A stretch of 64,000 nucleotides of DNA from the NCBI RefSeq assembly GCF_003012055.1, contig NZ_JYGE01000003.1:496001-560000 (forward strand). Reading direction: 5' to 3'. Under the pieces are notes generated by a model. That model had not been told where the DNA came from, made no database searches, and was given only the letters and a program-made list of their open reading frames with translations. Both the position numbers and the translations under genes were made by a program. Positions 18,188-28,270 of the stretch are shown in pieces; position 1 is the first letter of the stretch, and each line of letters starts with the position of its first letter. This DNA comes from Peptostreptococcus russellii. GTDB lineage: Bacteria > Bacillota > Clostridia > Peptostreptococcales > Peptostreptococcaceae.

Positions 18188-19633
18188 ATGGAAGATAGAA
18201 AACAAATAGAGGTCCCTATAGAAAAAATAGAGGCTCAAGAAGAATATATAGAGCAAATTCATAGATGGAATGAAGATGCCTTCAACAAAAAGGGAGTAAG
18301 AAGAAAATGGCATATGAGCACATACGGTTGTCAAATGAACGAACATGACTCAGAAATGCTGATATCTATGCTAGAATCAATGGGCTATATACAAGCCCTA
18401 TCTGAAGATGAGGCTGACCTTGTAATATACAATACCTGTGCAGTAAGAGAAAATGCTGAATTAAAGGTATATGGAAATTTAGGTCATTTAAAAAATAAGA
18501 AAAAAAGAAATCCTAATATGAAAATAGTTGTATGTGGATGTATGATGCAGCAAGCTCATGTAGTAGAAGAAATAAAAAATAAGTATAGCCATGTTGATTT
18601 AATCTTTGGTACTCATAATCTCTATAAATTCCCTCAGATGCTATCCAGTACTTTCAACAGAGATTCTATCCTTGTTGATGTTTGGGACGTTGACGGAGAG
18701 GTTGTAGAAGGTCTAAAGAGCAATAGAAAGTACAATATCAAGGCATATGTAAATATTATGTACGGTTGTAATAACTTCTGTACTTATTGCATAGTTCCTT
18801 ATACAAGAGGTAGAGAAAGAAGTAGAAGACCAGAAGAAATAATAGAAGAGATAAAAGATCTTGTAGCAAACGGAACAAAAGAAATTACTTTACTAGGTCA
18901 GAATGTAAACTCATATGGTAAAACATTAGATGAGTCCGAAAGAATAAACTTCGCACAGCTTCTTAGAATGGCAAATGAAGTAGAAGGGCTTACAAGACTA
19001 AGATTTATGACTTCACACCCTAAGGATATCTCAGATGATGTAATATATGCTATGAGAGACTGTGAAAAAGTATGTGAGTATCTACATCTTCCATGTCAAT
19101 CAGGAAGTACACCTTTGCTTAAAAAGATGAATAGACACTACACTAAGGAAGACTACTTAAGAATAATAGAAAAGGCTAGAAAAGAAATTCCTGATATAGC
19201 TTTCTCTACTGATATTATGATTGGTTTCCCTGGAGAGACAGAATCAGATATTGATGATACAATAGATTTGTGTGAAAAAGTTAGATATGACTCTGCCTTT
19301 ACTTTTATTTACTCTAAGAGAAGAGGTACTCCTGCTGCAAAAATGGAAGATCAAATCCCAGATGATTTAAAGCATAAAAGATTTGATAGGGTACTTGATG
19401 TAGTAAATAGAATATCTACTGATATAAATAGAGAATATAATGGAAGAGTAGTAGAGGTATTGGTTGAAGGAGCAAGCAAAAAAATAGATAATGTTCTAAC
19501 TGGTAGAACAAGACAAAATAAAACAGTCAATTTCACTGGTGGAGATGAATCTCTAGCTGGTAAATTAGTAGATGTTTTGATTACTGAGCCAAGATCTTTC
19601 TCTCTAAATGGAGAACTAGTCAAGATAAAATAG
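18188..19633 (+). CDS. miaB: tRNA-2-methylthio-N6-dimethylallyladenosine synthase MiaB
   Basis: A 481-residue methylthiotransferase that converts i6A37 to ms2i6A37 in tRNAs reading UNN codons. The N-terminal UPF0004 domain has its cluster cysteines (Cys48 in STYGCQMNEHDSE, one in NTCAVRENA and one in VVCGCMM). The radical-SAM motif is Cys194-x3-Cys198-x2-Cys201 (GCNNFCTYCIVPYTRG). A C-terminal TRAM domain binds tRNA. I start at ATG 18188, which has SD AAGGAGAT; an upstream TTG at 18158 in the same frame would overlap that SD. The 30-residue charged extension before the UPF0004 domain is normal in clostridial MiaB. Confidence 0.95.
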   Translation: MEDRKQIEVPIEKIEAQEEYIEQIHRWNEDAFNKKGVRRKWHMSTYGCQMNEHDSEMLISMLESMGYIQALSEDEADLVIYNTCAVRENAELKVYGNLGHLKNKKKRNPNMKIVVCGCMMQQAHVVEEIKNKYSHVDLIFGTHNLYKFPQMLSSTFNRDSILVDVWDVDGEVVEGLKSNRKYNIKAYVNIMYGCNNFCTYCIVPYTRGRERSRRPEEIIEEIKDLVANGTKEITLLGQNVNSYGKTLDESERINFAQLLRMANEVEGLTRLRFMTSHPKDISDDVIYAMRDCEKVCEYLHLPCQSGSTPLLKKMNRHYTKEDYLRIIEKARKEIPDIAFSTDIMIGFPGETESDIDDTIDLCEKVRYDSAFTFIYSKRRGTPAAKMEDQIPDDLKHKRFDRVLDVVNRISTDINREYNGRVVEVLVEGASKKIDNVLTGRTRQNKTVNFTGGDESLAGKLVDVLITEPRSFSLNGELVKIK

Positions 19634-19653
19634 CTTAAAAATAGAGGTAATAT

Positions 19654-20214
19654 ATGAAAAACAAACTATTAGCACTAATATTAATCACTTCGACACTACT
19701 TGCCGGATGTAAAGAGAAAGTATATGAAGACCAAAGAATGGGAGACTCTCGCAAAAGAGCAATGAAGATAGAGTACAATATATACACTGCAAATATAATT
19801 GATAGTGGATACAATTGGTATTCCAACTTTGTAAATGAATTCCTAGAGTCAATAAAGGATAGTGACTATAAGGTTGATCCTTCCTTTGTAGAATCTCAGA
19901 TAAAAAAATTGGAAATCAAGAAGAAAGAAGTTTCGGATATTAATACAGTTTATGTTAAAAATGCAATAGAAAACATTTCTGAGGACATATCAAAAGGTGA
20001 GAAAAATGATAATAAATTTAAGAAAAAAATAAAATTATCAAAGGAAAACATCAACAAAAATAAAGAAACTATGAAAAATATGCTGACATCAATTGAAGAT
20101 GCACTTAAATTAGGTTTAGATGGATCTTATAGTGAAGAAGATTTAGCAAAAATAAAAGATTTACAAATAAATTTGATAAAAACATATGATGAAAAACTAA
20201 GAGATAATAATTAA
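19654..20214 (+). CDS. Small hypothetical lipoprotein
   Basis: A 186-residue protein with a clear lipoprotein signal peptide and lipobox LAGC (Cys19 by count), then a lysine-rich helical domain likely to form a coiled-coil bundle. I do not recognise a family. It lies 20 bases after miaB with SD AGAGG, and 76 bases before glnS without a visible terminator, so it may be carried on the miaB transcript. There is no evidence of function beyond a surface location. Confidence 0.7.
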   Translation: MKNKLLALILITSTLLAGCKEKVYEDQRMGDSRKRAMKIEYNIYTANIIDSGYNWYSNFVNEFLESIKDSDYKVDPSFVESQIKKLEIKKKEVSDINTVYVKNAIENISEDISKGEKNDNKFKKKIKLSKENINKNKETMKNMLTSIEDALKLGLDGSYSEEDLAKIKDLQINLIKTYDEKLRDNN

Positions 20215-20290
20215 TACTTGTTTTCGCTTTATTTTTTCAGCAAAATGCTATAAAATGTTATTATAAAGAATTAAATTTAGGAGGTATAAT

Positions 20291-21955
20291 ATGTCATTTG
20301 AAAGAGAAAATTCTAATTTTATTAGAAATATCGTTATAGATGATTTAGAATCAGGAAAACATGATAGTATTATCACAAGATTTCCACCAGAACCAAATGG
20401 TTATTTGCATATAGGCCATGCAAAGAGCATATGCTTAAATTTTGGCTTAGCAAAAGAATTTGAAGGAAGGGTTAATCTTAGATTTGACGATACAAATCCT
20501 ACAAAAGAAGACGTTGAATATGTAGATTCAATTAAAGAAGATGTCCAGTGGTTAGGTTTCAACTGGAATGAGCTTCATTATGCTTCAGACTACTTTGAAG
20601 AAATGCACAAAAGAGCAATTCTTTTAATAAATAAAGGTCTTGCCTATGTAGATGATTTAAATGCTGATCAGATAAGAGAGTACAGAGGTACTTTAACTGA
20701 GCCAGGAAAAGAAAGCCCTTATAGAAATAGAACGGTTGAAGAAAATCTTGATTTATTTAATAGAATGAAAAATGGCGAATTTGCTGATGGAGAAAAAGTT
20801 TTAAGAGCTAAAATCGATATGGCATCTCCTAACATTAACCTTAGAGACCCAGTAATATATAGAATATCTCATACTAGTCATCACAATACAGCTGACAAAT
20901 GGTGTATCTATCCAATGTATGCCTTTGCACATCCACTAGAAGATGCTATTGAACATATTACTCATTCAATTTGTACTTTGGAATTTGAGGATCAAAGACC
21001 ATTTTATGATTGGGTAGTAAGAGAATGTGAGATGGAGGCTGTTCCTAGACAGATAGAGTTTGCTAGACTAAATATGACAAACACTGTTATGTCAAAAAGA
21101 AAACTAAAGCAAATAGTAGACAATGGAATAACTGATGGTTGGGATGATCCTAGAATGCCCACTATATCAGGCCTTAGAAGAAGAGGGTATACTCCGGAAT
21201 CAGTGAGAAAATTCTGTTCTGAAATAGGTATTTCTAAGGCAGATTCAGTAGTAGATAGCCAAATGTTAGATTTCTTCCTTCGTGAAGATTTACAGCCAAA
21301 AGCACCGCTTGCTATGGCTATAATAAACCCACTAAAACTTGTTATTACTAACTATCCTGAAGGGGAAAGTGAATTAATAGAAATAGAAAACAACGCTAAG
21401 AATGAAGAAATGGGAACAAGAATGGTAAGTTTCTCTAGAGAATTATACGTTGAAAGAGATGACTTTATGGAGGTACCAGTAAAGAAGTACTTCAGACTAT
21501 TCCCAGGAAATGAAGTAAGATTAAAGGGTGGATACTTTGTAAAATGTAATGATGTTATTAAAGATGAAAACGGAGAAGTAACTGAAATTCATTGTACATA
21601 TGACCCTGCTACTAAGAGTGGATCTGGATTTGTTGGTCGTAAAGTAAAGGCAACTATACATTGGGTAGATGCGAATAACTGTCTTCCAGTTGAATTTAGA
21701 TTATTTGAACCATTGATACTTGATGATGCGCCAGAAAACGAAGGTAAACATTTCTTAGAACAAATAAATGAAAATTCTTTAGTCATTAAAAATGGATTCG
21801 CTGAAAAAGCTGCATTAGAAGGCGTAAAAATAAATGATAAATTACAATTTTTAAGAAATGGATTTTATTGTGTTGATTCTAAATATACAACAGAAGATAA
21901 GTTAGTATTTAATAGAATAGTACCACTAAAGAGTTCTTTTAAGCCAAATAAGTAA
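20291..21955 (+). CDS. glnS: Glutaminyl-tRNA synthetase
   Basis: A 554-residue class Ic synthetase that charges tRNA-Gln directly. The HIGH signature lies at residues 40-43 ([15 protein letters not shown]) and the KMSKS counterpart is VMSKRKL near residue 266. The two C-terminal anticodon-binding beta-barrels are present ([14 protein letters not shown] and the following region). Length matches bacterial GlnRS. Many Firmicutes lack GlnRS and use GatCAB, so its presence here is informative; glnS is thought to have spread to bacteria by transfer from eukaryotes. SD AGGAGG precedes the ATG. No T-box is seen in its leader. Confidence 0.95.
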   Translation: MSFERENSNFIRNIVIDDLESGKHDSIITRFPPEPNGYLHIGHAKSICLNFGLAKEFEGRVNLRFDDTNPTKEDVEYVDSIKEDVQWLGFNWNELHYASDYFEEMHKRAILLINKGLAYVDDLNADQIREYRGTLTEPGKESPYRNRTVEENLDLFNRMKNGEFADGEKVLRAKIDMASPNINLRDPVIYRISHTSHHNTADKWCIYPMYAFAHPLEDAIEHITHSICTLEFEDQRPFYDWVVRECEMEAVPRQIEFARLNMTNTVMSKRKLKQIVDNGITDGWDDPRMPTISGLRRRGYTPESVRKFCSEIGISKADSVVDSQMLDFFLREDLQPKAPLAMAIINPLKLVITNYPEGESELIEIENNAKNEEMGTRMVSFSRELYVERDDFMEVPVKKYFRLFPGNEVRLKGGYFVKCNDVIKDENGEVTEIHCTYDPATKSGSGFVGRKVKATIHWVDANNCLPVEFRLFEPLILDDAPENEGKHFLEQINENSLVIKNGFAEKAALEGVKINDKLQFLRNGFYCVDSKYTTEDKLVFNRIVPLKSSFKPNK

Positions 21956-22029
21956 GTATTATAAACACTATATTGCTTATTTGAAGTTTTAATTATAAAT
22001 AATAGATTTTTATCTTTTTATAAAAAGAT

Positions 22030-22063
22030 AAAAGACCTCAGGAGAATTCCTGAGGTCTTTTTT
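22030..22063 (+). terminator. Terminator of glnS
   Basis: AAAGACCTCAGGA pairs with TCCTGAGGTCTTT around GAAT, followed by a T-run. A further inverted repeat (TATCTTTTTA / TAAAAAGATA, 22011-22030) abuts it. It may also serve malQ from the opposite side. Confidence 0.9.
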
Positions 22064-22235
22064 AATAAAAAGTAGATTATTTCAATATCTTAACTAGAGT
22101 TAAAGTCTATATACAAGTTGAAATATAAATATGATTTTTATTAAACTTATATATTTTTATTCTTTAAGTATTTTTCGATTTTTATATATTTTTATAAAAT
22201 AGTTTTCTATAGACTTAACTTTGAGATAAAGCTTA

Positions 22236-23753
22236 CTACCTTTCAAAATATCTGCCATATATCCCACTAATTTCACTTATATATTCTATTAATTTTTTAT
22301 TTATTTCACCTTCCAGAAGTCTAAACTTCCAATTTATTCCAATAGTAGAGGGGGTATTTATTCTAGCCCAAGATCCAAAATCCAACCAATCTTGTATAGG
22401 AACTATTGCAAGATCTGAGCAAGATCCTAAAACAGCCCTTATAAAGGCCTCTGTATACTTATCGTAACTTTCTAACCTTAAGTATTTTTGGGCGTATTCC
22501 ATTTCACTTGTATTAGCCTTATTTTCTAGCCACTCAAGTAAAGTCATATTATCATGAGTAGCAGTGTAGGCAACTGTGTTTTTATAGTATCTATGTGGAA
22601 GATTTAAATTATTTGAATCTGAATCAAAAGCAAATTCTATAACCTTCATTCCTGGAAATCCAGTATAATCGAGAAGCTCTCTCACTTCATCTGTTATAAG
22701 ACCTAAATCTTCAGCAATTATATTGGCATTTGGAACTTCTTTTGATAATGTATCAAAAAAATCTTTCCCAGGACCCTTCATCCATTCCCCTAACTTCGCA
22801 TTTTCTGTGCTTTTATCTATGCTGTAAAAACTCTCAAATCCTCTGAAGTGATCAATTCTTAATATATCATATATTTCAAGTGATTTTTTTATCCTTTTTA
22901 TCCACCAATCATACTTATCAGCACTCAAGTATTTCCAATCATATAACGGATTTCCCCAACACTGTCCTTCACTTGAAAATGCATCTGGAGGAACTCCGGA
23001 TATTGATGAAGGTTCACCATCTTTATCTATAAGAAACATCTCTTTATGAAAATAAAAATCCGAGCTATCTTGTGATATATAAATAGGTATATCTCCAAAA
23101 ATTTCTACACCATTTTCATTAGCATACTTTTTTAAATTTAGCCATTGATCATAAAACTTATATTGTAAAAACTTATGATAATCAAATAAATTTTTATAGT
23201 CTTTCATCAGTTGATCATCTTTTTCTTTACATAACTCTTGAAAATTACCTACTTTTTCCCACTCCCAATATGCTTTACCTCCATTTATTTTTCTAAGTGA
23301 CATATATTCACAGTACTCATCCAACCAAAAGCTATTTTTATTAGAAAAATCTATATAATCCTCTTCTTCATAGAGTTTTCCGATTATAAAGTTTTCATAG
23401 GCTTTATATAATATTTTTTGTTTTAAATCCCTAACTTTGTCATAATCAACATATCTAGGATCTGTTTTATAATTTGATATATTGATAGAATTTATAAAAT
23501 CAAAACTTAAAAGTCCCTCTTCAATCAATATATCTATATCTATAAAATCGTAATTTCCAGAAAAAGCTCCATTAGTTTTATAGGGAGAGTAGTATTCCTT
23601 TTTACTTGTAGAAGTAACTGGTAATATCTGCCAGACACTTTGACCTGACTCAACTAAAAAATCTATAAAATTATAAGCTTCTTTTCCTAGACTTCCAATA
23701 CCATACTTGGATGGCAATGAAAATATAGGAAGTAATACACCTGCTTTTCTCAT
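22236..23753 (-). CDS. malQ: 4-alpha-glucanotransferase (amylomaltase)
   Basis: A 505-residue GH77 enzyme that moves alpha-1,4-glucan segments between maltodextrins and releases glucose. Catalytic residues are visible: nucleophile Asp301 in RIDHFRG, acid/base Glu348 in IIAEDLG, and the stabilising Asp401 in ATHDNMT; the 250s-type loop (SGVPPDAFSSEGQCWGNP) is present. Its start has SD TGGAGG. It is 24 bases downstream of the GH13 gene, in one operon. It would recycle short malto-oligosaccharides produced from glycogen or imported starch fragments. Length is normal for the family. Confidence 0.95.
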   Translation of the reverse strand: MRKAGVLLPIFSLPSKYGIGSLGKEAYNFIDFLVESGQSVWQILPVTSTSKKEYYSPYKTNGAFSGNYDFIDIDILIEEGLLSFDFINSINISNYKTDPRYVDYDKVRDLKQKILYKAYENFIIGKLYEEEDYIDFSNKNSFWLDEYCEYMSLRKINGGKAYWEWEKVGNFQELCKEKDDQLMKDYKNLFDYHKFLQYKFYDQWLNLKKYANENGVEIFGDIPIYISQDSSDFYFHKEMFLIDKDGEPSSISGVPPDAFSSEGQCWGNPLYDWKYLSADKYDWWIKRIKKSLEIYDILRIDHFRGFESFYSIDKSTENAKLGEWMKGPGKDFFDTLSKEVPNANIIAEDLGLITDEVRELLDYTGFPGMKVIEFAFDSDSNNLNLPHRYYKNTVAYTATHDNMTLLEWLENKANTSEMEYAQKYLRLESYDKYTEAFIRAVLGSCSDLAIVPIQDWLDFGSWARINTPSTIGINWKFRLLEGEINKKLIEYISEISGIYGRYFER

Positions 23754-23777
23754 ACAAACCTCCAGTACTATTAATTA

Positions 23778-25685
23778 TTAAGCTCTTAAATTAATTGCTT
23801 TTTTAAATACCTCTATATCCTCTTCAAGATCTTGATCGCTATCTATTTCAATAGCTGTGTAGCTTTCTGAACCAACAACTATACCATAATCAGTGAAAAA
23901 TGGCTTTTTATTTCCAAATACCCATTCGCCACTAAATGGATAATCTACTATCATAGCCTTGCTAGAAAAGTTTATGATGCAGAGTATATTATTTCTCCTA
24001 TAAGCCACGAATCTTTTATTTCCATCTATTAATTTAAAATTACTTATAAAGTTTTTTCTATATTTTTTTCTAAAATTAACTAAGCTTTTATAATATATTA
24101 ATAGTTCCTTATCTCCACTCTTATAGTCATATCCAGCTCTGTTAAAAGGGTCTCTAAATCCTTGCATAGCTATCTCATCGCCATAGTATATAGATGGAAC
24201 ACCAGGAAGTGTAAACTGTATAAAAGATGCAAATTTATGCATTTTTTTCGCTTCTTTATACTGCTTATCACTCAATCTAAAATCTTTGTGCTTAGCATTA
24301 TCTACACTAGATATATCTGTACCTAAAACGGTTGTTATTCTTTCTGTATCATGACTTGAGAGAAGGTTCATCATTGTATCTATAGATGGAGTAGGGTAGT
24401 TATTTATAATTTCCAATATGCTTTTAGAAAACCCTATAGCATCCTTATTTTTAACAAAGTCAATGATTGCATTTCTCCAAGGATAATTCATAACAGAATC
24501 TACTTGTTTTCCTAATAAATATCTTCTCCTAAGACCATATGCAACTTTATTAGATGCATCTTCCCACACTTCTCCAATCATAAGAGTATCTTTATCACTT
24601 TTTTTAATAGACTTTCTCATAGAATCAATAAATATATCTGGAAGCTCATCTATAACATCAAATCTCCAAGCTTTTATACCTTTTTTTTGCCAAAAGTTCA
24701 AAACACCATTTTCATCTTCACATATAAAATCAATATAATCTTTATTATCTTTATTTAGGGTTGGAAGATTATCAAATCCCCACCAAGATTCATATTTATC
24801 TGGATATTCAGTAAATTTAAACCATGGATAATATCTGGATTTCATAGAGTTATAGGCACCAATTTCATCGTATCTACTATATTTATTGAAATAAATACTA
24901 TCTGACCCAGTATGGCTAAATACTCCATCTAGCATAACTTCTATATTACTATCTTTCAAACTATCACACATTTTTTCAAATGTTTCATTACTTCCTAGAT
25001 ATGGATCTATTTTGAAGTAATCTGCTGTAGAGTACCTATGATTTTCTGCACTTTCAAAAACAGGATTTAAATATAGCAAATCTATATTTAAAAATTCAAG
25101 ATATTCCCTACGTTCTATTATTCCATCAAGATTTCCCATAAAAAAATCTCTAGCAGAGTAGTCAGGAGTATCAATATTTGATTTTGGAATATCATACCAA
25201 TACTCATGTCTAAATCTTTCTTCCTCATTTAAAGCGTCTACAGGCTTGTATTTTTCACTTTTTTTAAACCTATCTGGGAATATTTGATAGATAATACCAC
25301 CCTTTATCCAATCAGGTGTTTTATAATCCTTATCGTAAACCGTTAATTGCCAAGGTATCATATGATCTGTTACTTGTGCCTCACCGTTAACTTTAGATAC
25401 TATCTTCATATCACAGTCAGATACTATTTCAAAAAAATAATAATATATTCCTATGCCTAGCTTTTCTAGTTTTACTGAAAAGATAGAATAATCCAGAATA
25501 TCTTCAACAAAATTCATTTCATACTTACTAATATTTAAATCATTGATATCACTATAGATTAATAATGATATTTTATCTTTATTTAGATCTTTTCTAACTA
25601 ATATTCTTATTTCTTTTGCTTCAATATCACTTATTGCTCCAGGGGGTCGGTTAAATGCAACCGGACTGTAAATTATTTCCTTCAT
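23778..25685 (-). CDS. GH13 alpha-glucosidic hydrolase (neopullulanase/cyclomaltodextrinase-like)
   Basis: A 635-residue cytoplasmic enzyme. Residues 1-115 form a CBM34-like N-terminal domain as in neopullulanases and maltogenic amylases. The barrel holds the four GH13 regions: DGVFSHTG (253-260), WRFDVIDE with nucleophile Asp343, GEVWED with acid/base Glu372, and SSHDTER with His445-Asp446. There is no signal peptide, so it acts on intracellular alpha-glucans. The ATG at 25685 is forced, because an in-frame stop lies two codons upstream. Its nearest SD, GGGAG, is 25 bases away with a small hairpin between, which is unusual. It heads an operon with malQ, divergent from the glycogen operon. 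Confidence 0.9.
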   Translation of the reverse strand: MKEIIYSPVAFNRPPGAISDIEAKEIRILVRKDLNKDKISLLIYSDINDLNISKYEMNFVEDILDYSIFSVKLEKLGIGIYYYFFEIVSDCDMKIVSKVNGEAQVTDHMIPWQLTVYDKDYKTPDWIKGGIIYQIFPDRFKKSEKYKPVDALNEEERFRHEYWYDIPKSNIDTPDYSARDFFMGNLDGIIERREYLEFLNIDLLYLNPVFESAENHRYSTADYFKIDPYLGSNETFEKMCDSLKDSNIEVMLDGVFSHTGSDSIYFNKYSRYDEIGAYNSMKSRYYPWFKFTEYPDKYESWWGFDNLPTLNKDNKDYIDFICEDENGVLNFWQKKGIKAWRFDVIDELPDIFIDSMRKSIKKSDKDTLMIGEVWEDASNKVAYGLRRRYLLGKQVDSVMNYPWRNAIIDFVKNKDAIGFSKSILEIINNYPTPSIDTMMNLLSSHDTERITTVLGTDISSVDNAKHKDFRLSDKQYKEAKKMHKFASFIQFTLPGVPSIYYGDEIAMQGFRDPFNRAGYDYKSGDKELLIYYKSLVNFRKKYRKNFISNFKLIDGNKRFVAYRRNNILCIINFSSKAMIVDYPFSGEWVFGNKKPFFTDYGIVVGSESYTAIEIDSDQDLEEDIEVFKKAINLRA

Positions 25686-25693
25686 TTTTTATC

Positions 25694-25730
25694 GGCAATA
25701 TATTGCCTATCTCCCTTCTAGGCCTATTGC
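25694..25730 (-). promoter_or_regulatory. Structured ribosome-binding region of the GH13 gene
   Basis: Reading the minus strand, the SD GGGAG (25715-25711) is separated from the ATG by 25 bases that include the palindrome GGCAATATATTGCC (25707-25694). Folding it would shorten the effective spacing to 11. The same TATTGC can instead pair with GCAATA at 25730-25725, enclosing the SD, and GCCTA/TAGGC also flanks the SD. These pairings are mutually exclusive, suggesting translational control; the folding is by eye only. Confidence 0.45.
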
Positions 25731-25803
25731 TAAATCTAATTTAAATAAGCCCTATTGATTTTTTTCTATTTCCAATAATTCATTTTAAATTATTCCTATT
25801 TAT

Positions 25804-25833
25804 ATTATATACCATTAACAGCTTTTTAAACAA
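25804..25833 (-). promoter_or_regulatory. Promoter of the GH13-malQ operon
   Basis: On the minus strand, TTGTTT (25833-25828), an 18-base spacer, then TATAAT (25809-25804). It gives a leader of about 110 bases before the GH13 start. Confidence 0.6.
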
Positions 25834-25952
25834 ACTCTATATTTAAGGTTAAAAAATTATCTAAAAGGTTAGAAAGTGATGATTTTTTATATTGTTTTTT
25901 TAAAAATCCTTATTATAAGGTAAAATATCAGTGATCTTTTTATTTCTTTTGT

Positions 25953-25968
25953 CAGAAAACATTTTCAT
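25953..25968. promoter_or_regulatory. Candidate CcpA (cre-like) operator between the glucan operons
   Basis: CAGAAAACATTTTCAT is a near-palindrome that, from memory, matches 14 of 16 positions of the C. difficile-type CcpA consensus RRGAAAANGTTTTCWW. It sits about 120 bases upstream of the minus-strand -35. Carbon-catabolite control of glycogen and maltodextrin genes is common in Firmicutes, but binding here is inference. Confidence 0.4.
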
Positions 25969-26149
25969 ATCCATTTATAATAAAGTCCGAAAATTGATTT
26001 CTAAAACATATAATTATTTCTTTTTGATAAATCTTCAAAAAAATAAAAAAATTTAGTTTTTATCGGTTTTTTGCAAAAAATCTTCTAGCATGTTAAAATT
26101 ATATGTATTGGAAATACTTTGTTAGAGAAGAATATAAGATAAAAATATA

Positions 26150-26183
26150 TTTAAAAAGCTTTTTAAATAAGCTTATTTAAAAA
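26150..26183. promoter_or_regulatory. Two overlapping perfect palindromes upstream of glgB
   Basis: TTTAAAAAGCTTTTTAAA (18 bp, 26150-26167) overlaps a 24-bp palindrome centred on TAAGCTTA (26160-26183). They lie about 190 bases before glgB, upstream of -10-like boxes at 26267-26277 (GATAAT / TATAAT). They could bind a dimeric regulator in two registers, or form alternative hairpins. Confidence 0.4.
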
Positions 26184-26370
26184 ACCTTTTCATAAAAGTT
26201 TTGTTATAATATGATGATTTTTCTAAAAAAACTTGCAAAATAATGGTGGAAAAAAATCATTTATGTGATAATATAATTATAAGATAATAAATATTATGAT
26301 AGTTATAAAAAATACAATTTATTCATTTATTTGAATTATAAACTGAGTATTTAAATGAGGTGAATACTAT

Positions 26371-28236
26371 ATGAAAAATAATAAAAAAACTGAAATGGCT
26401 GAATATCTTTTTCACGAAGGAAGAAACTTTAGATCTTTTGAATTTCTAGGTTCTTTCTTGGAAAAAGATTCTTGTACATTCAGAGTTTGGGCTCCTAATG
26501 CAAAAAAAGTATATGTAACAGGTGATTTTTGTGATTGGGACGCTTATAAGTATCCTGCAAAGAAAATAACGGACGGAGGAGTATATGAGTGTAAAATAAA
26601 GGGTGTAAAGAAATTTGATTGTTATAAGTATGTATTTGAAACATCTGATGGAAGAATAATATACAAGTCTGATCCCTATGCTACACACTTTGAAACAAGA
26701 CCAAAGACCTCATCTAAGGTATATGATATTTCTGGCTATAAATGGCATGATGACAAATGGATGAGCAGCAGAAAAATTCCTTACAATAAAGCTATGAATA
26801 TATATGAAGTTCATCTAGGCTCTTGGAAGCAAAATGAGGATAAAAGTTTTTATTCTTATACAAAGCTTGCAAAAGAACTTGTGAGTTATGTCAAATCAAT
26901 GAATTATACGCATATTGAAATCTTACCAATACTTGAACATCCTTACGATAAATCTTGGGGATATCAAGTAACAGGATATTTTGCTCCTACATCAAGATAT
27001 GGGCTTCCTCAGGAATTTATGTATCTTGTAGATGAATGTCATCGAAATAATATAGGAGTAATTCTTGACTGGGTCCCTGGTCACTTTCCAAAAGATGAAT
27101 CAGGCCTTTGCGAGTTTGATGGAGATTATCTATATGAATACTCAGATCCTTTTAAGATGGAGCATAAAGGCTGGGGCACAAGAGTATTTGACTATGGTAA
27201 AAATGAAGTTATATCATTTTTAATTTCAAATGCATCATACTGGCTGGAAAAATATCATATTGATGGACTGAGAGTAGATGCTGTATCTTCAATGTTATAT
27301 CTTGACTATTGTAGGCAAAAGGGAGAGTGGACACCTAATAAAAATGGTGGAAATCATAACTTAGAAGCTATTGAGTTTTTGCAAAATTTAAATAGTTTTG
27401 TGAATAAAAAATACCCTGGTGTGATGATGATAGCCGAAGAATCAACTTCATGGCCTAAGGTTACAGCAGCTGTAGAGCACGATGGATTAGGCTTTAATTT
27501 TAAGTGGAATATGGGATGGATGAACGACTCACTTAGCTATTTATCTACTGACCCACTTTTCAGAAAGGGTATACATAATAAAATGACCTTTTCTTTGACT
27601 TATGCTTTTTCCGAAAACTATATCTTACCAATATCACATGATGAAGTAGTTCATGGTAAAAAGTCAGTTTTGGATAGGGCAGAAGTTGAATTTGAAGATA
27701 AGTTCAAAAATATGAGAGCATTTTTGGCTTATATGTATGCTCATCCTGGCAAAAAGTTGACTTTTATGGGCTGTGACTTGTCTCAGGTAATTGAGTGGGA
27801 TGAAAGTAAGGAGTTAGATTGGTTGCTTTTAGACTATCCATTACACAGAATGAATAACCGCTTTATAAAAGAATTAAATAAAATATATTCATCTACTCCT
27901 ATGTTATGGGAAAAAGATACTTCTTGGGATGGTTTTAAATGGAATATAGTAAATGATGATAATAATAATATTTTTTCATTTACTAGATTAGATAATAAAA
28001 AAAGAGAATTATTAGTTGTTAGTAATTTTTCTTCCCAACACTTAAAAAAATATAAAATCGGACTTGATTCCAAAGAAAAATATAAAATTTTACTAAATAC
28101 AGACGCGAAAAAGTACGGCGGAGAAGGGTTAGTCAATCGAAATATTGAATCTATTGATGAAGAGCACAATGGCTTTAAATATCATATAAATCTAAATATC
28201 GCTCCCTTCTCAACAATATACTTGATAAAAAAATAA
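26371..28236 (+). CDS. glgB: 1,4-alpha-glucan branching enzyme
   Basis: A 621-residue GH13 branching enzyme that forms the alpha-1,6 branches of glycogen. An N-terminal CBM48-like domain (about 25-120; FRVWAPNAKKVYVTGDF) precedes the barrel. Catalytic residues: nucleophile Asp303 in LRVDAV, acid/base Glu356 in IAEEST, and His423-Asp424 in SHDEVVHGK; the family-specific SHDEVVHGK and WDWVPGHFP-like strings separate it from debranching enzymes. It lacks the long N1 extension of E. coli GlgB, like other short Firmicutes forms. SD GAGGTG precedes the ATG. It is the first gene of glgBCDAP. Confidence 0.95.
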   Translation: MKNNKKTEMAEYLFHEGRNFRSFEFLGSFLEKDSCTFRVWAPNAKKVYVTGDFCDWDAYKYPAKKITDGGVYECKIKGVKKFDCYKYVFETSDGRIIYKSDPYATHFETRPKTSSKVYDISGYKWHDDKWMSSRKIPYNKAMNIYEVHLGSWKQNEDKSFYSYTKLAKELVSYVKSMNYTHIEILPILEHPYDKSWGYQVTGYFAPTSRYGLPQEFMYLVDECHRNNIGVILDWVPGHFPKDESGLCEFDGDYLYEYSDPFKMEHKGWGTRVFDYGKNEVISFLISNASYWLEKYHIDGLRVDAVSSMLYLDYCRQKGEWTPNKNGGNHNLEAIEFLQNLNSFVNKKYPGVMMIAEESTSWPKVTAAVEHDGLGFNFKWNMGWMNDSLSYLSTDPLFRKGIHNKMTFSLTYAFSENYILPISHDEVVHGKKSVLDRAEVEFEDKFKNMRAFLAYMYAHPGKKLTFMGCDLSQVIEWDESKELDWLLLDYPLHRMNNRFIKELNKIYSSTPMLWEKDTSWDGFKWNIVNDDNNNIFSFTRLDNKKRELLVVSNFSSQHLKKYKIGLDSKEKYKILLNTDAKKYGGEGLVNRNIESIDEEHNGFKYHINLNIAPFSTIYLIKK

Positions 28237-28270
28237 ATTATATAAATAAAGGTTTAAGGAAGGTATTATT

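Noticed and set aside
20215-20290. T-box before glnS
   Set aside because: The gap is only 76 bases and lacks any T-box sequence or antiterminator.
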